Positions 51,958 to 60,210 of a DNA stretch of 64,000 nt are shown piece after piece. The notes beneath the pieces are model-generated. The model ran no database searches and was not told the origin of the DNA. It saw only the letters and a list, made by a program, of their open reading frames with translations. Origin of the DNA: Pseudomonas sp. B21-023 (GTDB lineage: Bacteria; Pseudomonadota; Gammaproteobacteria; Pseudomonadales; Pseudomonadaceae); contig NZ_CP087190.1 of the NCBI RefSeq assembly GCF_024749165.1, positions 4,189,501-4,253,500 on the forward strand, in the 5' to 3' direction. The translations under genes were made by a program, and so were the position numbers. Every line of letters starts with the position of its first letter. The stretch's first letter is position 1.

Positions 51958-53037
51958 TCAACCCAGTGCCCGTACAATCTGGACAATACTTTCCTCGTCC
52001 AGATAGGGATGCATCGGAAGACTCATCACCCGCTCTGCAACTGCATCTCCCACAGGCAATACGGCGCTGTCATCCTTCACCGCAGGCTGACGATTCAGCG
52101 GAATCGGATAGTGGACAGCCGTCGGTACCCCTGAGACCTTGAGGCGCTCCTGAACCCCCTCGCGATCACTTACCTGAACGGTGTACTGCGCGTAGACACT
52201 GGTGTTTTCCGGCTCGACATAAGGCGTAGCACTAAAGCCTGCCGCCGCAAAGTGCATTTGATAATGCTGCGCCACCTTCTGGCGCAACGAAATCTCGTGC
52301 TCAAAGATCTCTAGCTTCGGCAGCAGTATCGCAGCCTGCAACGTATCCAGCCGGCTGTTCACACCGACCCGGATGTGATGATAGCGACGATCCTGCCCAT
52401 GCCGGGCGATCTGCCGCAGCACAACCGCCAGCTCTTCATCATTGGTGAAGATCGCCCCACCATCGCCGTAGCATCCCAGCGGCTTGCTCGGGAAGAAGCT
52501 AGTGCAGGAAATCGTGGTCAGGTTGCAGGAGCGCTTCCCTTTGTAGGTTGCGCCAAAACTCTGCGCCGCATCCTCGATCACAGGAATACCGTGCCGGGCG
52601 GCAATCGCGTTGATCGCGTCGAAGTCCGCACACTGGCCGTACAGCGACACCGGAATGATGGCCTTGGTGCGCGGCGTTATCGCCGCCTCGAGCAATTGCG
52701 GATCCAGGTTGTAGGTGCGCGGATCGACATCCACGTACACCGGCTTGGCCCCCAGCAGTGCGACGGTTTCGGCAGTCGCGATGTAGGTGAAGCCGGGCGT
52801 GATCACCTCATCGCCCGGGCCGATCCCCAACGCCATCTGTGCAATCTGCAGCGCGTCGGTACCGTTGGCGACACTGATGCAGTGTTTCGCACCAACGAAA
52901 GCAGCCAGCTTTTCTTCAAGTTCCGCCACTTCCGGGCCAAGAATGTACTGGCCGTGCGCAAGTACGCGTGAGATGCCTGCGTCGATCTTCTCGCGAAGCA
53001 GCGACTGCTGGGTCTTAAGGTCGATGAACTCGATCAC
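51958..53037 (-). CDS. wbpE: UDP-2-acetamido-2-deoxy-3-oxo-glucuronate aminotransferase (WbpE-type)
   Basis: A 359-residue PLP aminotransferase of the DegT family, the same length as P. aeruginosa WbpE. Motifs are HGQYILGPEV, ANGTDALQIA, IEDAAQSFGA and SFFPSKPLGCYGDGG (PLP lysine). It aminates the 3-keto group of UDP-GlcNAc-uronate. It starts at a GTG overlapping the upstream acetyltransferase stop (GTGA), with AGGAG upstream. It is the fourth gene of wbpA-B-D-E. Confidence 0.9.
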   Translation of the reverse strand: MIEFIDLKTQQSLLREKIDAGISRVLAHGQYILGPEVAELEEKLAAFVGAKHCISVANGTDALQIAQMALGIGPGDEVITPGFTYIATAETVALLGAKPVYVDVDPRTYNLDPQLLEAAITPRTKAIIPVSLYGQCADFDAINAIAARHGIPVIEDAAQSFGATYKGKRSCNLTTISCTSFFPSKPLGCYGDGGAIFTNDEELAVVLRQIARHGQDRRYHHIRVGVNSRLDTLQAAILLPKLEIFEHEISLRQKVAQHYQMHFAAAGFSATPYVEPENTSVYAQYTVQVSDREGVQERLKVSGVPTAVHYPIPLNRQPAVKDDSAVLPVGDAVAERVMSLPMHPYLDEESIVQIVRALG

Positions 53038-53618
53038 TGCATGCTCTCCTTGCTCAACGTACGGCCATTGAGGACATAGTGCGCCCCTGTGTGAATGCAC
53101 ACCGCGCGACCATTGCCCTCCAGAGGCAACTCCAACTGTTCGCCAAACTCGCTCATCCAGCCGATCTGACGCGCAGGCACACCAACCATCAGGGCATACG
53201 CGGGGACATCCTTGTTGATAACGGCGCCGGCACCGACGAAGGCATATTCGCCGATGGTGACACCGCAGACGATGGTGCAGTTGGCACCCAGCGTCGCGCC
53301 GCGCTTGACCCGCGTATCGCGGTACTCATCCTTGCGCTCGACCAGCGAGCGCGGGTTGTAGACATTGGTGAACACCATGCTGGGGCCGCAGAACACCCCC
53401 TCTTCCAGGGTCACGTTGTCATAGACCGACACGTTGTTCTGAACCTTGCAATGGTCACCAATCACAACTTTGTTGCCGACGAACACGTTCTGTCCGAGCG
53501 ACACGCCCGCACCGATGCGCGCACCGCTGCAGACGTGAACGAAATGCCAGACACGCGACCCGTCACCAATCTGGGCGCCCTCGTCAACGATGGCACTTGA
53601 ATGCTGGAAGTAGCTCAT
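53034..53618 (-). CDS. wbpD: UDP-3-amino-GlcNAc-uronate N-acetyltransferase (WbpD-type)
   Basis: A 194-residue left-handed beta-helix acetyltransferase built from hexapeptide repeats (SSAIVDEGAQIGDGSRVWHFVH, GQNVFVGNKVVIGD, VYDNVTLEEGVFCG). It adds the second acetyl group to give UDP-2,3-diacetamido-2,3-dideoxy-glucuronate. It is 3 bases downstream of the dehydrogenase gene and coupled to wbpE. Confidence 0.92.
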   Translation of the reverse strand: MSYFQHSSAIVDEGAQIGDGSRVWHFVHVCSGARIGAGVSLGQNVFVGNKVVIGDHCKVQNNVSVYDNVTLEEGVFCGPSMVFTNVYNPRSLVERKDEYRDTRVKRGATLGANCTIVCGVTIGEYAFVGAGAVINKDVPAYALMVGVPARQIGWMSEFGEQLELPLEGNGRAVCIHTGAHYVLNGRTLSKESMQ

Positions 53619-53621
53619 GGT

Positions 53622-54572
53622 TCAACCCAACAGCCGTGCCAGGATGGGATGGCCTTCGCCATTGCTCGCAACCACCGGAGCCATGGTGCGAATGGTCTCT
53701 ACAGTCTCCACGCAATGGCGGGCGTCCTCGATACCGTAGCCCTTGCCGTCGAGAATGGCCTGGTAGCTGACAGTATGCAGGTCGGTGAAGCCTTCGGAGA
53801 ACTCGATCTCGGCACCGTCGCAGGTGATCGAGCGATAGGTTGGCTTCTTGCCCTTGACCGAGTCAGGCAGGTCGTTGGCATCGATGGACAGGAACCAACG
53901 CACACGGGCGTTTTCATACTCCAGGTAACCGGCCGCCTTGGACTCGTTGGCGAAGTGGACGACATTACGCTGCAGCTTGCCGAAGATGAAATGCAGCATA
54001 TCGTAGAAATGCACACCGATATTGGTGGCCACACCGAAGGATTTGCGTGGGTCGCCCTTCCAGCTCTCCATGTACCACTTGCCGCGGCTGGTGATGTAGG
54101 TGAGTTCGACGTCATGCTTGTGCGGCTGGGCGCTACCCTGTACCTGCTGCTTGAGATCGATGATAGCCTTGTGATGGCGAAGCTGCAGGATATTCCACAG
54201 GCGCTTGCCGGTTTCGCGCTCGGTCAGCGCCAGGTCATCGAGCATCGCGGCGCTGGGCACCAGCGGCTTTTCGCAGATCACATCACAACCCAGGCGCAGG
54301 CCGGCAGTGATGTGCGGGTGGTGCAGATGGTTGGGCGAGCAGATCGAGACGATGTCCAGCGCTTGCGCCGGATCGCGCTTCAGGCGCCAGGCATGATCGT
54401 AGAAGCGCTCGAACTCGGTGAAGAACTCGCTCTGAGGCGACAGACTGTCGATGATGCCAACCGAATCATTGATGTCGTAGGCACTGACCAGTTCGTTACC
54501 GGTATCTTTGATGGCGCGCATGTGGCGCGGTGCGATGTAACCCGCAGCACCGACTAAGGCAAAACGTTTCAT
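53622..54572 (-). CDS. wbpB: UDP-GlcNAc-uronate 3-dehydrogenase (WbpB-type, Gfo/Idh/MocA family)
   Basis: A 316-residue NAD-dependent oxidoreductase. The N-terminal Rossmann motif is FALVGAAGYIAPRHM; CEKPLVPSA around residue 98 is the family's catalytic Lys motif, and FYDMLHFIFG lies near residue 185. It oxidises C3 of UDP-GlcNAc-uronate for WbpE. The length matches P. aeruginosa WbpB. Confidence 0.92.
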   Translation of the reverse strand: MKRFALVGAAGYIAPRHMRAIKDTGNELVSAYDINDSVGIIDSLSPQSEFFTEFERFYDHAWRLKRDPAQALDIVSICSPNHLHHPHITAGLRLGCDVICEKPLVPSAAMLDDLALTERETGKRLWNILQLRHHKAIIDLKQQVQGSAQPHKHDVELTYITSRGKWYMESWKGDPRKSFGVATNIGVHFYDMLHFIFGKLQRNVVHFANESKAAGYLEYENARVRWFLSIDANDLPDSVKGKKPTYRSITCDGAEIEFSEGFTDLHTVSYQAILDGKGYGIEDARHCVETVETIRTMAPVVASNGEGHPILARLLG

Positions 54573-54641
54573 GGCAGATCTCGAGAAGACGGTTGAGCAG
54601 AGCGGAAACGCCCGGCAATCAGCCGGGCGTCCCCAATCGGA

Positions 54642-55955
54642 TTAGGCCTTGATGATGTTCGCCGCCGGCGTACGGTACTTACCGCGGCTGTCGACCAACA
54701 GTCGGGCGTTGGCCTGGATCAGGGCGTAGTCGAATTTGTCATGATCGGTGGCCAGTACAACGGCATCGAAGGTGGCGAGATTCTTGGCGGTCAATGCCTC
54801 GCTGGACAACTCGAAATGGTGCTCGCGCATTTCCGGGAAGGTAGGCACATGCGGATCGCTATAGGCCACCACAGCGCCTTTAGCTTCGAGCAGCTCCATG
54901 ATCTCGACCGAAGGCGACTCACGCATGTCGTCTACGTTTTTCTTGTAAGCAATGCCCAAGACCAGCACACGGCTGCCTTTGAGCGCCTTGCCTTGCTCGT
55001 TGAGGCCATTCATCAGTTTGCCGACCACATACTCAGGCATGGCCTTGTTGATCTCACCCGACAACTCGATGAAGCGGGTGTGCAAGCCATACTCGCGAGC
55101 TTTCCACGTCAAGTAGAATGGATCGATTGGAATGCAGTGGCCGCCCAGCCCTGGCCCTGGATAGTAGGCAGTGAAACCGAAGGGCTTGGTGGCAGCAGCA
55201 TCGACCACTTCGAAAATGTCGATGCCCATACGGTCGGCAACGATCTTCATTTCGTTGACCAGACCGATATTGACCGCGCGATGAATATTCTCCAACAGCT
55301 TGGTGAGCTCGGCTGCCTTGGTGGAGCTCACCTGAACGACCTGGTCGATCGCCTGCTCGTACAACGCGACACCCACGCGCAGGCAATTAGGTGTATGCCC
55401 GCCGATGACCTTGGGGATGGTACGCGTTTCAAAATTTGGATTACCCGGATCTTCACGCTCAGGGGAATAGACCAGGAAGATATCTTCACCCACCTTCAGA
55501 CCGCCCTCTTGCACGCGGGGCAGCAACTCTTCCTCAGTGGTGCCCGGATAGGTCGTGCTTTCCAGGGAAACGATCTGACCAGCGCGCAGATAGGGCTTGA
55601 GAGCATTCGTGGTATCGATCACGAAGCTCAAGTCCGGCTCACGATACTTGTTAAGCGGGGTAGGTACGCACAGAATCAGCGCATCGCACTCACTCACCCG
55701 AGTAAAGTCGGCAGTCGCCTCGAAGCCGGAAGCACGCGCCTGAGCAACGCTGTCGTGGGAAATATGCTCGATATCACTTTTACCCGCGTTGAGCATATCA
55801 ACTTTTACGGTATTGATATCAATACCCAACACACGATAACCGATTGCGTTGTAACGCAACATCAGCGGCAGGCCAACATACCCCAGACCCACGATACCAA
55901 TGATGGCTTCCTTACTTTTGAATCTCTCTATACTGGCTTGGGTCTGATCAAACAT
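54642..55955 (-). CDS. wbpA: UDP-N-acetyl-D-glucosamine 6-dehydrogenase (WbpA-type)
   Basis: A 437-residue nucleotide-sugar dehydrogenase. NAD site GIVGLGYVGLPLML is near residue 20, LESTTYPGTTEE near residue 127, and the last domain has VLVLGIAYKKNVDDMRESPS. The catalytic Cys lies in PGPGLGGHCIPIDP around residue 273. It makes UDP-GlcNAc-uronate and is the first gene of the O-antigen cluster, with GGAG before its ATG. Confidence 0.94.
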   Translation of the reverse strand: MFDQTQASIERFKSKEAIIGIVGLGYVGLPLMLRYNAIGYRVLGIDINTVKVDMLNAGKSDIEHISHDSVAQARASGFEATADFTRVSECDALILCVPTPLNKYREPDLSFVIDTTNALKPYLRAGQIVSLESTTYPGTTEEELLPRVQEGGLKVGEDIFLVYSPEREDPGNPNFETRTIPKVIGGHTPNCLRVGVALYEQAIDQVVQVSSTKAAELTKLLENIHRAVNIGLVNEMKIVADRMGIDIFEVVDAAATKPFGFTAYYPGPGLGGHCIPIDPFYLTWKAREYGLHTRFIELSGEINKAMPEYVVGKLMNGLNEQGKALKGSRVLVLGIAYKKNVDDMRESPSVEIMELLEAKGAVVAYSDPHVPTFPEMREHHFELSSEALTAKNLATFDAVVLATDHDKFDYALIQANARLLVDSRGKYRTPAANIIKA

Positions 55956-56763
55956 GCATGGCTCCGATAATACAGCTTTTACTTTTGCTGCTCGTACCCA
56001 AGCTCAGCCTGGGCACAGTTCCTGACATCAGTCGAATAGTAAAGGATCAAGCGTGGCTAGCATAGCCCCGCCTAGCCATCCAAGGCAGGCGATTGACCAG
56101 CCGAGCTGTTCGCAGCCCCTTGCCAATCAGCGTGAAAAACAGCAATTCAACCCGCAAATGGGGGGAGCGGACTGATATCTCGCCGTAAATCAGAATGCAA
56201 CCCAGCACACAATGACATCAAAATGCCACATTCAACCGATGCCTGCAAAAGCGAAAAATCGTAATAGAATCACGAAAATTCCGTTAGCCTGCTAAGTTTT
56301 TTCCACAATCAAAATGATTAGACCCACACGCGACCACAGCAACTAAATCACCGCCAAAACAACTTACTCCTCTCGCACTTCCAGATACTCCCCAGCGTTA
56401 CTTAACGAGACACTCAGCAACAACTCATCCGGCAATTGCCACATTCACTCTCACTAATCCGCCCCACCTGGATAGCTGGCCAGATTTGTTGCTCCAGGTG
56501 CGCCGGCGCAGGTCAGCACGCGCATGAGGCTAGTCGAAAATCAGAAACCCCATATACCCAAGTAAACATGGTCGCGAAAACCAAGGCCCACCCATGCTCA
56601 ACAGCGAAACGAAGTTGATCGAGACTTCAACCGGCGGGCCACAACCACTTCAGAACACAACCGACAAGACGATAGTCAAAACGGCAATATGAAGCAGCGA
56701 AACCTGTTGCCAGCACCATCGTCATGCTGAGCAGCAGAGGGGACGGACGAAGACTGTCAGAAG
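55956..56763. other. Long region upstream of wbpA without an intact gene
   Basis: About 800 bases with lower GC than the flanks. No chain-length regulator (wzz) is found here, although that is its usual place in P. aeruginosa. Short minus-strand frames (e.g. 56,627-56,740, hydrophobic, LLLSMTMVLATGF) do not match a recognised family and may be remnants. The cluster promoter probably lies near 55,970-56,350, where the sequence is AT-rich. No JUMPstart/ops motif was found. Confidence 0.5.
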
Positions 56764-56908
56764 CTAGGCTCTGTACGAAATGTATCTGCACTCGCCCATA
56801 CTGCGTTGAAACGGGGCTCGGAATGCTCATGCACTTCAGTACACTGCGCTTCCTCCCCCGTTTCGCCTTGTCTGGCCTTCGCGCAGACACATTTCGTACA
56901 GACCCTAG
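56764..56908. mobile_element. MITE-like element with 26-bp terminal inverted repeats
   Basis: The ends CTAGGCTCTGTACGAAATGT (left, 56764) and the reverse complement CTAGGGTCTGTACGAAATGT (right, ending 56908) match in 24 of 26 bases. The outer CTAG on both sides fits a four-base YTAR target duplication, typical of the IS5 group. The 145-base interior has no transposase but an inner inverted repeat (GAAACGGGG/CCCCGTTTC). The right end touches the stop codon of the lapA-like gene. Confidence 0.7.
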
Positions 56909-57172
56909 TCAGCCCTGGGCAAGCGCCGCATGCCGGGCGGACGCACGAATCCTGCGCTTGCCGCGCATCAACCCATAAGCTCCTAGCAATGGCCCAATCG
57001 CGAGCCCAACGACGAGAGCAGCAAGCACCAGCACCGCTACCGGTATCGCAGGCGCGGACCAGCCAAAGATAACCAACGACACCGCCTGCTGGTTTTCCAG
57101 GACGAAGAACAACACCACAGCCGCCAGCAGCAGCACGAACAACGCCGCCAGGGCGCGCCTGAGATTACGCAT
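56909..57172 (-). CDS. LapA-domain (DUF1049) inner-membrane protein
   Basis: An 87-residue protein with two membrane helices (about 8-27 and 42-64), the ENQQAVSLVIFGWSAPAIPVAVL pattern and a basic tail (RGKRRIRASAR). This matches the lipopolysaccharide assembly protein A domain. In E. coli LapA/LapB tune LPS synthesis through LpxC turnover. It sits 16 bases after ihfB on the same strand, its usual place in Pseudomonas. Confidence 0.85.
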   Translation of the reverse strand: MRNLRRALAALFVLLLAAVVLFFVLENQQAVSLVIFGWSAPAIPVAVLVLAALVVGLAIGPLLGAYGLMRGKRRIRASARHAALAQG

Positions 57173-57188
57173 CAGATTACTCCTTCAC

Positions 57189-57485
57189 TCAAGTGTTCTC
57201 GTGCTCATCTTCATTGACCCGATCACGCAGCTCCTTGCCAGGCTTGAAGTGCGGCACGTACTTGCCGTCCAGGCTGACCGACTGACCGGTCTTGGGGTTG
57301 CGCCCTACACGGGGCGCGCGATAGTGCAGGGAAAAGCTGCCGAAGCCACGGATTTCGATACGATCCCCGGTCGCCAGGCACTGCGACATCTGCTCAAGCA
57401 TGGTCTTGATGGCCAGCTCGACGTCCTTGGACGAGAGTAGCCCCTGATGGGTGACAATACGTTCGATCAGCTCCGACTTCGTCAT
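57189..57485 (-). CDS. ihfB: Integration host factor subunit beta
   Basis: A 98-residue DNA-bending protein of the HU/IHF family, with the beta-subunit start MTKSELIERIVTHQGLLSSK and the DNA arm GRNPKTGQSV. With IhfA it bends DNA at specific sites, for example at sigma-54 promoters. The C-terminal acidic tail (NEDEHENT) is slightly extended, typical for Pseudomonas. Confidence 0.96.
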   Translation of the reverse strand: MTKSELIERIVTHQGLLSSKDVELAIKTMLEQMSQCLATGDRIEIRGFGSFSLHYRAPRVGRNPKTGQSVSLDGKYVPHFKPGKELRDRVNEDEHENT

Positions 57486-57676
57486 ATTTTTCCCTTCGTT
57501 ATCAAGCAGCTAGATCATTGCTTAATCAGTTTGTAGCACGCTCCGAGCGATTTGAACAGGCCGGTTCTTGACTAAACAAAAAAATTCAAGGTAAGGATTT
57601 GTTCACAGTCGTGACAAGCCGCCAGGAATCGGGCCAAGGTACGGAGGCTCAACACCTGCCGAGAAATCACAGGCAC

Positions 57677-57708
57677 AAAAAAGGGCGACCCGAGGGTCGC
57701 CCTTTTTA
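57677..57708 (-). terminator. Rho-independent terminator of rpsA
   Basis: On the minus strand the stem AAAGGGCGACCC/GGGTCGCCCTTT with a short TC-rich loop is followed by a T run, 15 bases after the rpsA stop. Confidence 0.92.
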
Positions 57709-57723
57709 CCGATCAAACAGAAC

Positions 57724-59400
57724 TCAGTTCTGCTTGGCCATAGCTTCGCGCAGCAGCGCGGCCATGGTGGTGTCGGCAGCCGCTTCCGGAGCGTTTTTCA
57801 GGCTCTGGATGGCTTCGCGCTCTTCAGCATCGTCCTTCGACTTGATGGACAGGCTGATGACGCGGGACTTGCGGTCGACGCTGATGATCTTGGCTTCGAT
57901 CTCTTCGCCTTCCTTCAGCACGTTACGAGCGTCTTCAACGCGGTCACGGCTGATTTCGGAAGCTTTCAGAGTAGCTTCGATGTCGTCGGCCAGGGTCACG
58001 ATAGCGCCCTTGGCGTCAACTTCCTTGACGATACCCTTGACGATAGCGCCCTTGTCGTTGACAGCAACGAAGTTGGAGAACGGATCGTCTTCCAGCTGCT
58101 TGATGCCCAGGGAGATGCGCTCGCGCTCTGGGTCAACCGACAGGATGACGGTTTCCAGCTCGTCGCCCTTCTTGAAGCGACGCACGGCTTCTTCGCCGGC
58201 TTCGTTCCAGGAGATGTCGGACAGGTGAACCAGACCGTCGATGCCGCCGTCCAGGCCGATGAAGATACCGAAGTCGGTGATCGACTTGATGGTACCGGTG
58301 ATCTTGTCACCCTTGTTGAACTGGCCGGAGAAGTCTTCCCATGGGTTGGACTTGCACTGCTTGATGCCCAGGGAGATACGACGACGCTCTTCGTCGATGT
58401 CCAGAACCATGACTTCCACTTCGTCGCCAACCTGAACGACTTTCGACGGGTGGATGTTCTTGTTGGTCCAGTCCATTTCGGAAACGTGTACCAGGCCTTC
58501 AACGCCTTCTTCCAGCTCAGCGAAGCAGCCGTAGTCGGTCAGGTTGGTAACGCGAGCAGTCACGCGGGTGCTCTCTGGGTAACGGGCTTTGATAGCAACC
58601 CATGGGTCTTCGCCCAGTTGCTTCAGGCCCAGCGAAACGCGGTTGCGCTCACGATCGTACTTCAGGACCTTGACGTCGATCTCGTCACCAACGTTGACGA
58701 TCTCGGACGGGTGCTTGATACGCTTCCAGGCCATGTCGGTGATGTGCAGCAGACCATCGACGCCGCCCAGGTCAACGAACGCACCGTAGTCGGTGAGGTT
58801 CTTGACGATACCTTTGACCTGCTGGCCTTCCTGCAGCGATTCCAGCAGAGCTTCGCGCTCGGCGCTGTTTTCGGCTTCCAGGACGCTGCGACGGGAAACG
58901 ACAACGTTGTTGCGCTTCTGGTCCAGCTTGATGACCTTGAATTCCAGCTCTTTGCCTTCGAGGTGGGTGGTGTCGCGCACTGGGCGGACATCAACCAGGG
59001 AGCCCGGCAGGAACGCACGGATGCCGTTAACGTCGACAGTGAAGCCGCCTTTAACCTTACCGTTGATAACGCCCTTGACCACTTCTTCAGCAGCGAAAGC
59101 AGCTTCCAGAACAATCCAGCACTCGGCGCGCTTGGCTTTTTCACGGGACAGCTTGGTTTCGCCGAAGCCGTCTTCGACCGCGTCCAGCGCAACGTGAACT
59201 TCGTCACCGACCTTGATGGTCAGTTCGCCAGTTTCGTTGTAGAACTGCTCGAGCGGGATGACACCCTCGGACTTCAGGCCAGCGTGTACGGTAACCCAGT
59301 CGCCGTCGATGTCGACAACGATACCGGTGATGATTGCACCCGGCTGAAGATTGAGGGTTTTCAGGCTTTCTTCAAAGAGTTCTGCAAAGCTTTCGCTCAT
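57724..59400 (-). CDS. rpsA: 30S ribosomal protein S1
   Basis: A 558-residue protein made of six S1 (OB-fold) domains, visible as repeated GxVxxIxDFGxFVxL patterns (e.g. LTDYGAFVDLGGVDGLLHITDMAW, ITDFGIFIGLDGGIDGLVHLSDISW). It binds mRNA on the 30S subunit and is essential for initiation. The start MSESFAELFEESL is canonical. It carries its own terminator. Confidence 0.98.
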   Translation of the reverse strand: MSESFAELFEESLKTLNLQPGAIITGIVVDIDGDWVTVHAGLKSEGVIPLEQFYNETGELTIKVGDEVHVALDAVEDGFGETKLSREKAKRAECWIVLEAAFAAEEVVKGVINGKVKGGFTVDVNGIRAFLPGSLVDVRPVRDTTHLEGKELEFKVIKLDQKRNNVVVSRRSVLEAENSAEREALLESLQEGQQVKGIVKNLTDYGAFVDLGGVDGLLHITDMAWKRIKHPSEIVNVGDEIDVKVLKYDRERNRVSLGLKQLGEDPWVAIKARYPESTRVTARVTNLTDYGCFAELEEGVEGLVHVSEMDWTNKNIHPSKVVQVGDEVEVMVLDIDEERRRISLGIKQCKSNPWEDFSGQFNKGDKITGTIKSITDFGIFIGLDGGIDGLVHLSDISWNEAGEEAVRRFKKGDELETVILSVDPERERISLGIKQLEDDPFSNFVAVNDKGAIVKGIVKEVDAKGAIVTLADDIEATLKASEISRDRVEDARNVLKEGEEIEAKIISVDRKSRVISLSIKSKDDAEEREAIQSLKNAPEAAADTTMAALLREAMAKQN

Positions 59401-59523
59401 TTTAATTCCTGTAGATTCGGGCGAAAAAGACGCCCATAGCCACATTCCAGACAATGTGGGTTTCGTTAAGTTAAGAAGTGCTGGCAGGACGTTGACTGGT
59501 GCCCCTGCCGGCCCTCCTCTCCA

Positions 59524-60210
59524 TCAGGCCAGGTCGCGCAGGGCGAGCTCGCTTCTGATGCGTTGCAGCACCTGCTCGATGGACAGCTCCGTGGAATCCA
59601 GCTGAATTGCATCGGCCGCCGGCTTGAGCGGGGCCACTGCGCGCTGGGTGTCGCGCTCATCGCGCGCACGGATCTCATCTAGCAGACTCGACAGACTAAC
59701 ATCTTCGCCCTTGCCCTTCAACTGCAGGTAACGGCGACGGGCACGCTCCTCGGCACTGGCGGTAAGGAACACCTTCAACGGCGCGTCCGGGAACACCACG
59801 GTCCCCATGTCGCGACCGTCGGCGATCAGCCCAGGGACTTCACGGAACGCACGCTGACGCTGCAGCAGCGCCTCGCGCACCGCCGGCAGCGAGGCAACCA
59901 TCGAGGCCCCGGCACCGACTGTCTCGGTGCGAATGGCATTGCTGACATCCTCACCTTCGAGAATGATCTGCTGCAGCTTGCCCGGCTCCGCCGCGACGAA
60001 CTGCACGTCCAGATGCGCGGCCAGCGCCTTGAGCAGCTCTTCGTTGGTCAGGTCGACACCGTGATTGCTGGCATTGAATGCCAACAAGCGGTAGAGGGCG
60101 CCAGAGTCGAGCAGGCGCCAGCCCAGCTCACGAGCCAGCAGCCCTGCGACCGTGCCCTTGCCCGAGCCGCTAGGCCCGTCGATAGTGATGACCGGTGCTT
60201 GCGAATTCAC
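59524..60210 (-). CDS. cmk: Cytidylate kinase
   Basis: A 228-residue enzyme phosphorylating CMP and dCMP. The P-loop GPSGSGKGT is at residues ~10-18; GRDMGTVVFPDA and a lid with RARDERDTQRA follow. The start is a GTG that overlaps the stop of aroA (GTGA), with GAGGG upstream. It lies in the conserved aroA-cmk-rpsA order. Confidence 0.96.
   Translation of the reverse strand: MNSQAPVITIDGPSGSGKGTVAGLLARELGWRLLDSGALYRLLAFNASNHGVDLTNEELLKALAAHLDVQFVAAEPGKLQQIILEGEDVSNAIRTETVGAGASMVASLPAVREALLQRQRAFREVPGLIADGRDMGTVVFPDAPLKVFLTASAEERARRRYLQLKGKGEDVSLSSLLDEIRARDERDTQRAVAPLKPAADAIQLDSTELSIEQVLQRIRSELALRDLA

Noticed and set aside
55956..56350. JUMPstart/ops element upstream of the O-antigen cluster
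   Set aside because: No GGCGGTAG-type ops sequence was found on the minus strand before wbpA.
58225..59439. Open plus-strand frame of 404 codons opposite rpsA
   Set aside because: Antisense shadow of a ribosomal protein gene with strong codon bias; no start signal or similarity.
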